The notes beneath the pieces were generated by a model. It did no database searches. It worked only from the letters and a program-made list of their open reading frames with translations, and was not told the DNA's origin. From a virus, in IMG/VR virus record IMGVR_UViG_3300047469_000377, positions 1 through 58,362 of that record: DNA of 58,362 nt; one strand, given 5' to 3'. This document shows positions 38,791 to 47,800 of this stretch, in pieces (the first letter of the stretch is position 1; each line of letters opens with the position of its first letter). The position numbers and the translations under genes are program-made.

Positions 38791-40107
38791 ATGTCCCGCG
38801 ATCTCGCCAGCCTTCGCCAAGCGCGGGCTACGGCCTACCAGCGCATGACCGATCTTCAGACGACGGCCAACACCGAAAACCGAGCGTTCACCGGCGATGA
38901 GCAGACCGCATTCGACGCCGCGGCGTCGGATGTGGAGGGTCTCGACACCCGCATCCGCTCGGCGGAGCGCATCAATCAGTTGCGCGCTTCGACCGCCATC
39001 ACGTCGACCGCCAGCGAAGACGCCGGCGCGGAGGGCGATCGCGACGCGCCGGCCGCCCGGACTTCGCCGCAGGCGCGGACTGCTGTCGAGCCCGGCATCA
39101 TGTTTGCCCAAACGGTCCGTGCCTTGGTGCTGGGCAAGGGGGATATGTCGGCATCGGCCAAGTTCGCCGCCGAGACGTGGGGCGAGCGCTACGATGTGAC
39201 CGCTGCTCTGCAGGCGAACGACAACTCGGCCGGCGGCTTCCTCGTGCCCGGCCACTTCTCGGCCGAGATGATCAGCCTGCTGCGGCCGCGCACCATCGTT
39301 CGCCGGAATGCTCGTGAAGTTCCGCTGGTCGGCGGCAAGGACACGATGCCGGTGGTCGAAAGCGGCTCGGCGGCCTACTACATCGGCGAGGGCTCGGACA
39401 TCCAGACCAGCGAACCGACCTTCGGTTCGCTGACCTTTGTCGAGCGCGAGATCGCCGCGATCGTGCCGATCTCGAACAAGCTGCTGCGCCACGGCGCCGT
39501 GAACGTCGACATGATGGTTCGCGATGACATGGTCGGCGGCTTCGCCCAAGCCGAGGATGCCGCCTTCATGCGCGGCAATGGTGTCGGCGCCGCCCCGAAG
39601 GGGTTGCGCTATCTCGCGGCCTTCACCGTCGACGCCAACGGGTCGGTCAGCGTCGCCAACATCGACGCCGATGCGCGCAAGCTGATCAACGCCCTGACCC
39701 TGTACGACATCCCGATGACCAACGTCCGCTGGACGATGAGCCCGCGGGTGTTCGGCTACCTGCAGGACCTGCGCGACGGCAACGGCAACAAGGTCTATCC
39801 GGGCCTGGAACTGGCCACGCCGGTCTGGAAGGGCTTCCCCGTCGAGCAAAGCACCGCGATCCCGATCAACCTGGGCAGCGGCACCGAAAGCGAGGTCGGC
39901 CTGATCGACTTCGGCGAGGCCGTCATCGCCGACACCTTCCAGGTGCGGATCGATGTCAGCGACTCGGCGTCGTACAAGGTCAACGGCAGCTTGGTCTCGG
40001 CGTACTCCCGCAACCAGACCTTGATCCGCGCGGTCGCCGCCCACGACTTCGGTCTGCGGCGCTCCCGCGCCGCCGCCTTCCTGACCGCGGTGACCTGGGG
40101 CGGCTAG
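38791..40107 (+). CDS. Major capsid protein (HK97 fold)
   Basis: 438 residues with a strong AGGAGG site. Residues 1-100 are helical and charged (delta-domain scaffold: ARATAYQRMTDLQTTANTEN, RAFTGDEQTAFDAAASDVEG) and likely removed by the S49 protease. The mature part starts around 105-135; QANDNSAGGFLVP, then VPISNKLLRHGAVNVDMMV and GLIDFGEAVIADTFQVRIDV are classical. A 70-base gap precedes the gene. Confidence 0.94.
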   Translation: MSRDLASLRQARATAYQRMTDLQTTANTENRAFTGDEQTAFDAAASDVEGLDTRIRSAERINQLRASTAITSTASEDAGAEGDRDAPAARTSPQARTAVEPGIMFAQTVRALVLGKGDMSASAKFAAETWGERYDVTAALQANDNSAGGFLVPGHFSAEMISLLRPRTIVRRNAREVPLVGGKDTMPVVESGSAAYYIGEGSDIQTSEPTFGSLTFVEREIAAIVPISNKLLRHGAVNVDMMVRDDMVGGFAQAEDAAFMRGNGVGAAPKGLRYLAAFTVDANGSVSVANIDADARKLINALTLYDIPMTNVRWTMSPRVFGYLQDLRDGNGNKVYPGLELATPVWKGFPVEQSTAIPINLGSGTESEVGLIDFGEAVIADTFQVRIDVSDSASYKVNGSLVSAYSRNQTLIRAVAAHDFGLRRSRAAAFLTAVTWGG

Positions 40108-40211
40108 CGCGCCTCATCCCATCGGGCGCGCCGACGCTCTTCCATGACATCGCGCACATGCGCAAGGCGACCGCTCCGGCGGGCAGTCGCCGCACTTGAT
40201 GGAGACATCCT

Positions 40212-40664
40212 ATGTCTGGACTTTCCCGCAATCCCGCATCGGACATGTACGCTATGTACGTGGGCGCTGCGGTGGCCGCCACCGCCGGTGGCACGGGCGA
40301 CGCGACCGTCGCTGTCAGCACCGCGATCGATCTGACCGCGCTGCCCGATCGCTTCGAGGCGATCGCTTTCACGATCGCCGCCACCACGACCCTGGCAGCG
40401 ACGAAGTCTCTGACCGTGGCCGGCAAGATCGAAACGAGCGCCGATAACACCAACTGGTCGGACCTGACGGCGTCGGCCACGCTCCTGACCCTGTCGAGCA
40501 CGCCGGGCGGCACCGTGACCGGCGCCGCCGTCGTTGACGGTTCGCTGGAGTATGCGCTGCGCTACGTGCGCCTGAGCATCACTCCCGACCTGTCGGCGAC
40601 CGGCACCGACACGGCCAGCATTCTGCGCACGGCCGTCCTTACCGGTCGCCGTCACCAGACCTAA
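40212..40664 (+). CDS. Putative head decoration or structural protein
   Basis: 150 residues, Thr/Ala-rich beta-type sequence (VAATAGGTGDATVAVSTAID, FTIAATTTLAATKSLTVAGK). It lies directly after the capsid gene, where decoration proteins are encoded. No family is recognised. Starts ATG at 40212 with GGAGAC upstream. Confidence 0.6.
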   Translation: MSGLSRNPASDMYAMYVGAAVAATAGGTGDATVAVSTAIDLTALPDRFEAIAFTIAATTTLAATKSLTVAGKIETSADNTNWSDLTASATLLTLSSTPGGTVTGAAVVDGSLEYALRYVRLSITPDLSATGTDTASILRTAVLTGRRHQT

Positions 40665-40676
40665 GCGCCAGCCGCC

Positions 40677-40701
40677 GGGCCGATCGCAGTGCGATCGGCC
40701 C
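40677..40701 (+). terminator. Strong 11-bp hairpin in the head operon
   Basis: GGGCCGATCGC/GCGATCGGCCC with a 3-base AGT loop (40677-40687, 40691-40701). No T-run follows, so it more likely acts as an attenuator or as an mRNA-stabilising 3' end after the capsid/decoration genes than as a simple intrinsic terminator. Confidence 0.6.
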
Positions 40702-40733
40702 ACACGCCAGCTCCAAAAAGCAGGATGCAGACC

Positions 40734-41120
40734 ATGGCCAAGAAGGTTGTGTTCGTCCGTTACACCCAACCCTACAACATCGGCGAAGCCGCTACGTTCG
40801 AAGACGATCGCGCGGCGGCTTACGTCAAGGCCGGCGACGCCGAGTACGAGAAGTCTGGTCTCGGCGCTATACCTCTCGATTGGGCCAAGCTGAAGGGTCC
40901 GGAGAAGATCGCCCTCGCCAAGGCGATCCTTGGCGGTGAGGGCGACCTCAATCCCAAGGAAGCGACGGCGATCATCCAGGAAGAGGTTGACCGCCGCGCT
41001 GCGGAGGTTTTGGCCCTCGAAGGCCAGACCGAAGGCCAGACCGAAGGCCAGACCGAAGGCCAGACCGAAGGCCAGACCGAAGGCCAGACCGAAGGCCAGA
41101 CCGAAGGCCAGGGCGCCTAA
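40734..41120 (+). CDS. Structural protein with EGQT repeats
   Basis: 128 residues from ATG at 40734 (AGGA 8 bases upstream). The globular part (VVFVRYTQPYNIGEAATFED, then YVKAGDAEYEKSGLGAIPLD) is typical of small head proteins next to the connectors. The C-terminal end is seven EGQT tetrapeptides plus EGQGA. The repeat is hydrophilic and probably extends from the particle. The family is not recognised. Confidence 0.7.
   Translation: MAKKVVFVRYTQPYNIGEAATFEDDRAAAYVKAGDAEYEKSGLGAIPLDWAKLKGPEKIALAKAILGGEGDLNPKEATAIIQEEVDRRAAEVLALEGQTEGQTEGQTEGQTEGQTEGQTEGQTEGQGA
41019..41111. repeat. 12-base tandem repeat encoding EGQT
   Basis: Seven perfect GAAGGCCAGACC units plus a partial unit. Units are identical at the nucleotide level, showing recent or ongoing amplification; each change in copy number adds or removes four residues. 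Confidence 0.95.
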
Positions 41121-41123
41121 GCC

Positions 41124-41699
41124 GTGGGTGTCCGCGTCGTCGTCGCGCCCACCTGGCCGCTGGTCGAGATGGAGGCGCTGAAGCTGCACCTTCGGGTCGA
41201 CGACGACGATGGCGATGCCTTGATTGAAATCTATGCACTCGCAGCCAGCGAGAAGATCGACGGCCCGGTCGGCGACCTCGGACATGCGTTCGGCATTCAG
41301 GACCTGGAGCTGACGCTCGCCAACTTCGACCGCTGCGGCGTCGAGTTGCCGTATCCGCCCCTCCGCGAAATCCTGAGCCTGACCTATTTCGACCAGGCGG
41401 GCGTTGAGCAGGAACTGGATCCGACCGTCCTGATCGTGACGGTGGAGGCCGACCATGCGGTGATCCGTATGCCGCCCGACGAGGATTTCCCCGCAGTTCA
41501 AAGTCGCCCCGACGCCATCAAGATCGTGTTCCGCGCCGGTTACGACGTCATCCCAGCCGGGGCGCAGGCCGCGATCATGCTAATGGTTGGCGACCTCTAT
41601 GAGAACCGCGAGACGGTCGGCAGTGCGCTGACCGAAATTCCAATGAGCATGACCGTCACCCGTCTGCTCGGTCGTTACCGCCACGCCGTGATCGCCTAG
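41124..41699 (+). CDS. Head-tail connector (gp6-like)
   Basis: 191 residues starting at GTG 41124. EALKLHLRVDDDDGDALIEI followed by YALAASEKI is the opening of the gp6-like head-tail connector family. AGAQAAIMLMVGDLYENRET is also typical. It attaches to the portal after packaging. Two genes later comes the head-closure protein. Confidence 0.85.
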   Translation: MGVRVVVAPTWPLVEMEALKLHLRVDDDDGDALIEIYALAASEKIDGPVGDLGHAFGIQDLELTLANFDRCGVELPYPPLREILSLTYFDQAGVEQELDPTVLIVTVEADHAVIRMPPDEDFPAVQSRPDAIKIVFRAGYDVIPAGAQAAIMLMVGDLYENRETVGSALTEIPMSMTVTRLLGRYRHAVIA

Positions 41700-41734
41700 C
41701 GCGCGGCAACCCCCTTCATCAACAGGAGGCCGAT

Positions 41735-42235
41735 ATGGGCCTGAAGCTGGAAATCTTGGCGTCGATCATCGGCGTCGTCACCAAGGCCAACGACCTCACT
41801 TCGGTGGAGTCGAAGGTCAACAAGGGCAAGAAGCTGAAGCTGGTCACCGGCACCGGCTCCGGCCAGGCCGACCTTCACTTCGCCGACACGCGCACGCTGA
41901 CGGCCTCGAGCAGCGAGGACCTGGATCTGGCCGGCGGCCTGACCGATCCGTTCGGCGCGGCTCTGACCTTCGTCAAGATCAAGGCGATCCTGATCGTGGC
42001 GGCGGCGGGCAACGCGAACGACGTCGTGATCGGCGGCGCGGCGTCGAACGCCTTCGTGGGCCCTTTCGCCGACGCCACCGACAAGATTAAGGTTCATCCC
42101 GGCGGCACGCTGCTGCTGTCCGACCCCGTCGGCTGGACCGTGACGGCCGCGACGTCGGACCTGCTGAAGGTCGCGAACGGCGGATCCGGCACGCCGGTGA
42201 CCTACGACATCATCCTGGTCGGCGCGAGCGCCTAG
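41735..42235 (+). CDS. Structural protein of unknown family, 166 aa
   Basis: Good AGGAGG upstream. Beta-rich (KGKKLKLVTGTGSGQADLHF, GTLLLSDPVGWTVTAATSDL), with Gly/Ala/Thr. It lies between the connector and the head-closure gene and may be another decoration or neck protein. A similar composition to the 40212 protein is noted but no clear homology by eye. Confidence 0.65.
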   Translation: MGLKLEILASIIGVVTKANDLTSVESKVNKGKKLKLVTGTGSGQADLHFADTRTLTASSSEDLDLAGGLTDPFGAALTFVKIKAILIVAAAGNANDVVIGGAASNAFVGPFADATDKIKVHPGGTLLLSDPVGWTVTAATSDLLKVANGGSGTPVTYDIILVGASA

Positions 42236-42238
42236 GTC

Positions 42239-42577
42239 ATGGGCGCCGGCAAGTATGATCACCGCCTCGACTTGCTGGCGCCGACATCGACGAAAGACGG
42301 CCGTGGGGGCGACGAGACGACCTATGCCTCGGTGGGCAAGGTCTGGGCGGAACGCACCGACATCCGCGACGCCGAACGCGTCGAGGCCGCCCAGGTCGGC
42401 CTGACTGTCACCGCGCGGTTCGTCGTCCGCTCGTCGAGCACCACTCGACAGCTGGACGGGACCTGGCAGCTGGAATGCCGGGGCTTGCGGTACTCGATCA
42501 CCGGACTGAAGGACCTTGGCCGGAACGAAGAGCGGGAGATCACGGCTGCCGCCTTGAAGGTCGCCGTAGTCCCGTGA
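42239..42577 (+). CDS. Head-closure / head-tail joining protein
   Basis: 112 residues. GKYDHRLDLLAPTSTKDGRG, then VGKVWAERTDIRDAERVEA and RYSITGLKDLGRNEEREIT (partly) match the phage head-tail joining (Gp7/SPP1 gp16) family. Starts ATG at 42239; its stop overlaps the next GTG (GTGA). Confidence 0.85.
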   Translation: MGAGKYDHRLDLLAPTSTKDGRGGDETTYASVGKVWAERTDIRDAERVEAAQVGLTVTARFVVRSSSTTRQLDGTWQLECRGLRYSITGLKDLGRNEEREITAAALKVAVVP

Positions 42578-43182
42578 AGAACCGCGTTCCGGTCTTCGGC
42601 CTGAAGGAACTGGATCGCAACCTTAGTCTGCTGTCCCGCGCCGCTGCAAAGGGCGTCCTGAAGCGGGTTCTGCTCAAGGCGGCGCGGCCCATGGTCGAGA
42701 CCGCCAGGGACCTGGCGCCGAAGGACAAGGGCGATCTGGCGGCGTCGATCGACGCCTCGACGAAGTTCAAGAACGACGGCGGCAGCGCGGCGTTCGCCAA
42801 GGCCATGAAGGATGGTCTGGGCCGTGACATGGCGGTGCAGGCCAAGCGAGACGCACTGCGCGCGAACGGTGGTGGCAGCTTCGCCGTCATCGCCGTCGGC
42901 CCGTCGGTCAAGCACCCAGAGGCGCACTTCCCAGAGTACGGGACGGCGCCCCACGACATCGTCACCAAGAAGCCCGGCGGCCGCTTGGCGTTCGTCGACG
43001 AGGGTCAGTCGTTCCGGCCCAGCATCGTTCACCACCCGGGGTCGCTGCCGACCCCGTACATGCGCCCCGCCTTCGAGCAGAAGGCCCCCGCGGCGATGTC
43101 GATCATCAAGGCCGAACTCGGCGCCGAGATCAGCAAGACCGTCGCCCGGTTGGAGCGCCGCAGGATCAAGAGGGGAGGCTGA
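42574..43182 (+). CDS. Neck protein (HK97 gp10-like)
   Basis: 202 residues from a GTG at 42574. LKELDRNLSLLSRAAAKGVL, then KRVLLKAARPMVETARDLAP and a run ending KDKGDLAASI are typical of the HK97 gp10 family, as are GTAPHDI and PYMRPAFEQ. It helps join head and tail. The longer open frame upstream overlaps the previous gene and is rejected. Confidence 0.85.
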   Translation: MKNRVPVFGLKELDRNLSLLSRAAAKGVLKRVLLKAARPMVETARDLAPKDKGDLAASIDASTKFKNDGGSAAFAKAMKDGLGRDMAVQAKRDALRANGGGSFAVIAVGPSVKHPEAHFPEYGTAPHDIVTKKPGGRLAFVDEGQSFRPSIVHHPGSLPTPYMRPAFEQKAPAAMSIIKAELGAEISKTVARLERRRIKRGG

Positions 43183-43183
43183 G

Positions 43184-43594
43184 ATGGAAGAAGCCTTCCG
43201 GACCTTCCTGCTGGCCAACGCGGCCGTTGTCGCCGTGGTTGGCGACCGCATCGCCTGGGACGCCCTGCCGCGCGCGGACGCCCTGCCGGCGGTCACCCTG
43301 CCGGCGGTCACCCTGCACCTGGTCAGCGGCGGCCGCAGCTACACCGTCAAGGGCCGCAGCACGCTGCGCGGCCCGACCGTGCAGATCAACTGCTGGGGCA
43401 GCTCGTCGAAGCAGGCCGGCGATCTGGCCGAGCTGATCGTCGAGGCCTGCGATGTGCCGGCCGGAACCATCAAGGGCGTGTTCGTCGTCGCCGAGCGCGG
43501 CGACTGGCGCAAGGGCGACGGCCCTCGCAGCGACGGCGCCCGCGACTTCTACCACGCCGGCCTGGACGTCCGGGTCTGGTTCAAACCAGCCTAA
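43184..43594 (+). CDS. Tail completion/terminator (DUF3168)
   Basis: 136 residues. MEEAFRTFLLANAAVVAVVG, then RADALPAVTLPAVTLHLVSG and a typical C-terminal strand (YHAGLDVRVWF) fit the DUF3168/gp17 tail terminator. A direct 15-base duplication (LPAVT twice) is inside the gene. Located between neck and tail tube, as usual. Confidence 0.85.
   Translation: MEEAFRTFLLANAAVVAVVGDRIAWDALPRADALPAVTLPAVTLHLVSGGRSYTVKGRSTLRGPTVQINCWGSSSKQAGDLAELIVEACDVPAGTIKGVFVVAERGDWRKGDGPRSDGARDFYHAGLDVRVWFKPA
43283..43312. repeat. 15-base direct duplication in DUF3168 gene
   Basis: CTGCCGGCGGTCACC occurs twice in tandem, coding LPAVT-LPAVT. Identical copies suggest a recent in-frame duplication of a beta-strand segment. 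Confidence 0.9.
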
Positions 43595-43606
43595 CAGGAG
43601 GATCGT

Positions 43607-44038
43607 ATGGCTGAATCCGAGGCCATGATTGGCTATCTGTCGAAAATCGAGGTCGAAGACGCCGCTGGCTCCGGCGTGTGGGTCGAACTGGGCGAGGTGA
43701 CCGACATCACGCCGCCCAGCGACAGCGTCGACGTCATCGACGTCACGCACATGAGCAGCCCCGACTCGACCCGCGAATTCATCGCGGGCCTGACCGATCC
43801 CGGCGAAGTCAGCATCGACATGAACTGGGTTCCCGGTTCGATCACCGACGAGTTCATCCGGGACTGGCGTTCCTCGCGCGAGCGTCGGAGCACGCGGATC
43901 ACCTTCCCCAACGACGTCACCTGGTTGTTCTCGGCGTTCGTCACCGGCCACACGCCGGCCGTGCCGAACGAGGACAAGCTGACCTCGACCCTGACCGCCA
44001 AGGTCACGTCCAGCACCGTCACCGGCGTCGCCGCCTAA
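43607..44038 (+). CDS. Major tail tube protein
   Basis: 143 residues. EVTDITPPSDSVDVIDVTHM, then SPDSTREFIAGLTDPGEVSI and RITFPNDVTWLFSAFVTG are typical of a family of tail tube proteins. It forms the tail's inner tube over the tape measure. A close paralogue is encoded at 51585-52067. An AGGAGG site is upstream. Confidence 0.9.
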   Translation: MAESEAMIGYLSKIEVEDAAGSGVWVELGEVTDITPPSDSVDVIDVTHMSSPDSTREFIAGLTDPGEVSIDMNWVPGSITDEFIRDWRSSRERRSTRITFPNDVTWLFSAFVTGHTPAVPNEDKLTSTLTAKVTSSTVTGVAA

Positions 44039-44056
44039 GCGTCGAGCCGGCCAAGG

Positions 44057-44080
44057 GCCGGAGCGGGAAACCGTTCCGGC
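44057..44080 (+). terminator. Hairpin with GAAA tetraloop
   Basis: Ten pairs (one G.U) GCCGGAGCGG/CCGTTCCGGC enclose GAAA (44067-44070), a GNRA tetraloop. It separates the highly expressed tail tube gene from the tail chaperone. No T-run follows, so an mRNA processing or stability element is more likely than termination. Confidence 0.6.
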
Positions 44081-44111
44081 CAGAGACTTGCCGAACCCCC
44101 AAGGATCCCCC

Positions 44112-44567
44112 ATGCCGAACCCTATCAAGGGCGAGGTCGCCTTCACGTCCGGCGGCCAGGTCTACACGCTCGTCTACAACTTCGACGCCCTGGTCGTACT
44201 CGAGGATCGCTTCGACAAATCGGTCGATGAGATCATCGCATACCTCGCCCGCAACCGCCGCGTGAAGAACCTTGCGGCCGCCCTGCACCCCGGTCTGCTC
44301 GCGCACCATCCGGACGTCACCGAAGCCCAAGCCGGCGCCCTGATGATGGGTATCGAGGACGGCAAAACGCCGTTCGAGTTGATCACCGATGGCATCACCG
44401 CCGCGTTCCCGAAACGCGCCGACGTGGACGACAAGGACGGGGAGGGCGCCGACGGCCCCCCGGCCGTGGCGCCGGCGGAAAGCCCGGCGGCGGATGGGAT
44501 TACGAGCACCTCTTCTCAGTCTGGTGCGAGCTCGCCCTCGGACCCGCCGACGACTTCTGGCGTCTGA
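44112..44567 (+). CDS. Tail assembly chaperone, N-terminal (G-like)
   Basis: 151 residues from ATG 44112. EVAFTSGGQVYTLVYNFDAL, then VLEDRFDKSVDEIIAYLARN is the opening typical of phage/GTA tail assembly chaperones. HHPDVTEAQAGALMMGIEDG follows, and the C-terminus is a low-complexity acidic/Ser/Pro tail. The tail overlaps, in another frame, a conserved second part (44456-44851), implying a -1 programmed frameshift. Confidence 0.8.
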   Translation: MPNPIKGEVAFTSGGQVYTLVYNFDALVVLEDRFDKSVDEIIAYLARNRRVKNLAAALHPGLLAHHPDVTEAQAGALMMGIEDGKTPFELITDGITAAFPKRADVDDKDGEGADGPPAVAPAESPAADGITSTSSQSGASSPSDPPTTSGV

Positions 44568-44851
44568 CGCCGCGCCTGTTCGATCTCGCCGTCGGCGGCA
44601 AGGTCAGAGCGGAACAGAAAGCCCGTGACGATCGCGCCTGGCTGGCCTGGCACATCGCCTACCTGCCGAAAATGAAGCGCGCCGTGCGCCTGTCGGACCT
44701 GCTGGGCATCAAGAAGAAGCCTCGCCAGGCCAAGGCCCCGAGCCAGCTTCAGGCCATCGCCATGCAGTGGCACCGCGCCCTGACGCGAAAACCCGCCAAG
44801 CCGCCGCCCGCCACGACCCCCAAACGACAGGAGCCGAAACATGGGCGTTGA
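44456..44851 (+). CDS. Tail assembly chaperone, T-like extension (-1 frame)
   Basis: After C CCC CCG (44456-44462, with zero-frame codons GGC CCC CCG) a -1 slip opens a 130-codon frame. It reads GGGWDYEHLFSVWCELALG, then PADDFWRLTPRLFDLAVGGK (the 'FWRLTPREL'-like motif of chaperone second parts), and KMKRAVRLSDLLGIKKKPRQ. It stops at 44851, overlapping the tape measure ATG. No convincing independent start is present, so it is probably made as a fusion with the 44112 protein, like lambda gpGT. Confidence 0.7.
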   Translation, partial: PPGRGAGGKPGGGWDYEHLFSVWCELALGPADDFWRLTPRLFDLAVGGKVRAEQKARDDRAWLAWHIAYLPKMKRAVRLSDLLGIKKKPRQAKAPSQLQAIAMQWHRALTRKPAKPPPATTPKRQEPKHGR

Positions 44852-47800
44852 AGCCGTCGGTAACCTGCGCGCCTTCCTGGGCCTGGACAGCGCCGAGTTC
44901 GAAACCGGCCTGAAGAAGTCCGCGAAGTCGGGTGGCAAGTTCGCGCTTGATCTGAACAAGGGCATGGGCTCGGCGCTCAAGGACATCGAGAGCCGCCTGT
45001 ACGGCACTTCGCGGTCCGCTGGTGTCGCCGGTAACGCCTTGGCCGGCGCGGGTCTGGCCGGCGCGGCCGCCGGCGCGGCGATCGTCGCGGCGTTCACCGG
45101 CGCCCGCTCGGCGATGATGTTCGCCGACGACATCTCCGATGTGGCCAACCGCTTCAAGGTGACGACGGACTATCTGCAGGAGCAGCGGTTTATCGTCCAC
45201 GCTCTGGGCGGCGACTACAAGGACGCTGACAAGGCGCTCGAGGGCTTCCAGTCGGCGTTCGGCGCGGCCCGCGCGGGACTGACGGCCAAGGCGGTGAAGC
45301 CGTTCACGGCCCTGGGACTGGACCCCAAGAACTTCGGGTCGGTCCAGGAAGCCTTGATCGCGGTCACCAACAAGGTTGCGAACCTGAAGAACGCGGCCGA
45401 GCAGGCGGCGATCGCCGACAAGCTCGGCTTGTCGGCCATGTTGCCCGCCCTTCGCGAGGGTTCGGCCGCGATGGAGGACCTTCGCCAGAAGGCCCATGAC
45501 CTCGGCTACGTGATGGACGCCGAGCTCATCGAGAAGGCCGGTTCGGCGAACGACAAGTTCGAGGACCTGACGGCCATTCTAGACGTCCAGTTCAAGTCGG
45601 CGATGGTCAGCGCGGTTCCGCTGATCATGAGCGTGACCGGCGCGCTGGTCGACGGCGTCGAGGCCGCGAGCAACTTCGCCGAGCAATTGGCCAGCGTGTC
45701 CGACTGGCTGGGCAAATTCAGCAAGACGACGCTGAGCGGCGAAGTTGTCCAGACCGACCGCGAGAGGCTGTTCGGTCAGATGATGAACCCCGGCAAGGCC
45801 GGCGGGGGGCGATCGAACGTCAACATGGCGAGGCAGGGACAGGTCAAGGCCCCGGCCGCCCTGCAGGTCTCTGCCCAGGCCATGCAAGCGATGTTCGGCG
45901 TGCCGAAGACCGAGCCGAAGGGGACGCTGAACGCGACCGGCGGCGGTGGGAAGGACAAGTCGGCACAGATCGCCGCCGCGAGCGCCGAAGCGATCGCTCA
46001 GGCGTCCAAGGACGAACTCGCCGCGCGCATGGCGCTGACCGGCGACATCGCCAAGCTCGGCGCGCTGCGCCTGGCTGAGATCGGCGCCGAGACCAAGCGC
46101 GAGACCGAGCGCCTCTCCGCCGCCGCCAAGGACAAGAAGATCACCGCGGCCGCAGCTCAGACGGCGATCACCTCGATCGAGGCCGCCGCCGTCAGCAAGC
46201 GGCTGCTGGCCAGCCGCGAGACCGAGGAGCAACTGGCCAGCGCCGCCCTGGGCCGCGAGCAGGACACCGCCCGGATCCGCGACCAGATCGCGTCGATCGA
46301 CGCATCGTTCGCCCGCTCCGCCACCGAGCGCAACAACATCGAGATGGCGCAGCTGAGCGCGCGCCAGGCGATGGACCGCAAGGTTCAGAACCAGGATCTG
46401 GCGCAGCAGGTCTCGCGCGGCGAGATCACCGAGGCTCTGGCATTCGAAGCGAAGTTCGCGACCCAGGCCCTGCAGATCGCCCAGCGGCGCGAGCAGGAGC
46501 AGAAGGCCGCCGCCGCGGTCGAGGCCGAAGCCAACACCCGCGCCGAAAGCGCCTTGGAAATCCAGATCGACGGCCTGGCCATCCAGGCTGACCAGGCCAA
46601 GACGAGCGCGGAGCGCCGCGACCTCGACGCCAGGATTCTGGAGCTGCAGCAGGAGCTCGAGCGACTGAAGTTGCAAGAGGTCATCGCGTCGGCCCAGTCG
46701 ACCGACCTCGAGAAGTCGATCGCCCGGTCGCGGCTTGCGATGCTGGACGCGACCAAGAAGTCGGCGAAGGAAAAGTCGGTCGAGGTGATGGAGGGCGCGT
46801 TCGCAGACGCCGGCAACGCCGTCGACGACATGGTGCGCGCCTTCGAGAGCAACGATTGGAACGGTGCGTTCAAGGGCGTGATGGAGGCGGTCAAGGCCGT
46901 CGAGATCGCCTTCGGCAAGGGCGGCCTGGAAGGCAAGATCGGCGCGGTCGCCGGGATCGTCAGCGCGATCGGTTCGGCCCTGGGCGGCTCGACCGGCTCG
47001 GCGCTGTCCGGCGCCGCCAGCGGCGCCATGATGGGCATGCAGCTTGGCGGGCCCGTCGGCGCGGCCGTCGGCGCCGTCGCCGGCGGTCTGGCCAGCTTGT
47101 TCGGTAGCAGCAAGGCCAAGAAGAAGGCGAAGAAGGCGGCGGCAGCCCAAGCGGCCGCTGACGCCGCTGCAGCGGCGAAGGCCGAGGCCGACCAGATCCG
47201 CGCTCTCGAGATCGCCAAGATGCGCGCCGGCGGTAACGAGGCCGGGGCTACGGCGGCCGAGCAGTCGGACATCCTGGCCGGCATGAGCGCTGCGGCCCAG
47301 GCCCTGCAGAAAGAGGTCTGGGCCTTGGAGGCGGCGTCGGAAGCCGCCGTCGATGCCGCAGAGCACGCCGCCAAGATCCGAACGCTCGAGATCGCGTTGA
47401 TGCGCGCCACTGGCGACGCGGCCGGCGCTGAACTGGCCGAGCGCGAAGACCTGCTCAAGACCATGAGCGAGACCGAACAACAACTTCAGCGCCAGGTCTG
47501 GGCGCAGGAGGACCTGGCGGCCGCCGCCAAGGAGGCCGCAGACGCCCTGAGCGAAGCGACGGACCGCGCCATGAGCGGCATCGAGACCGCTCGCGATGAC
47601 GTCGCGGCCGCCTACGACCGTGAGGCCTCCGCGCTGGAGCAGCGGTCGCAGGACCTGAAGTCGTTCGCCGAGAACATCCGCGCCTTCATGGGCGGCCTGG
47701 AAGACGGCTTGTCGACCACGCAATCCTACGCCGAGGCCCAGGCGCGGTTCAGCAAGACCTTGGGCGCGGCGTCGCTGGGCGACCCCGGCGCCCAGGCCGA

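Noticed and set aside
45579-47723. Long minus-strand frame (714 codons) opposite the tape measure gene
   Set aside because: It is a G+C-rich shadow of the tape measure with low-complexity Leu/Gly/Arg-rich translation and no ribosome-binding site.
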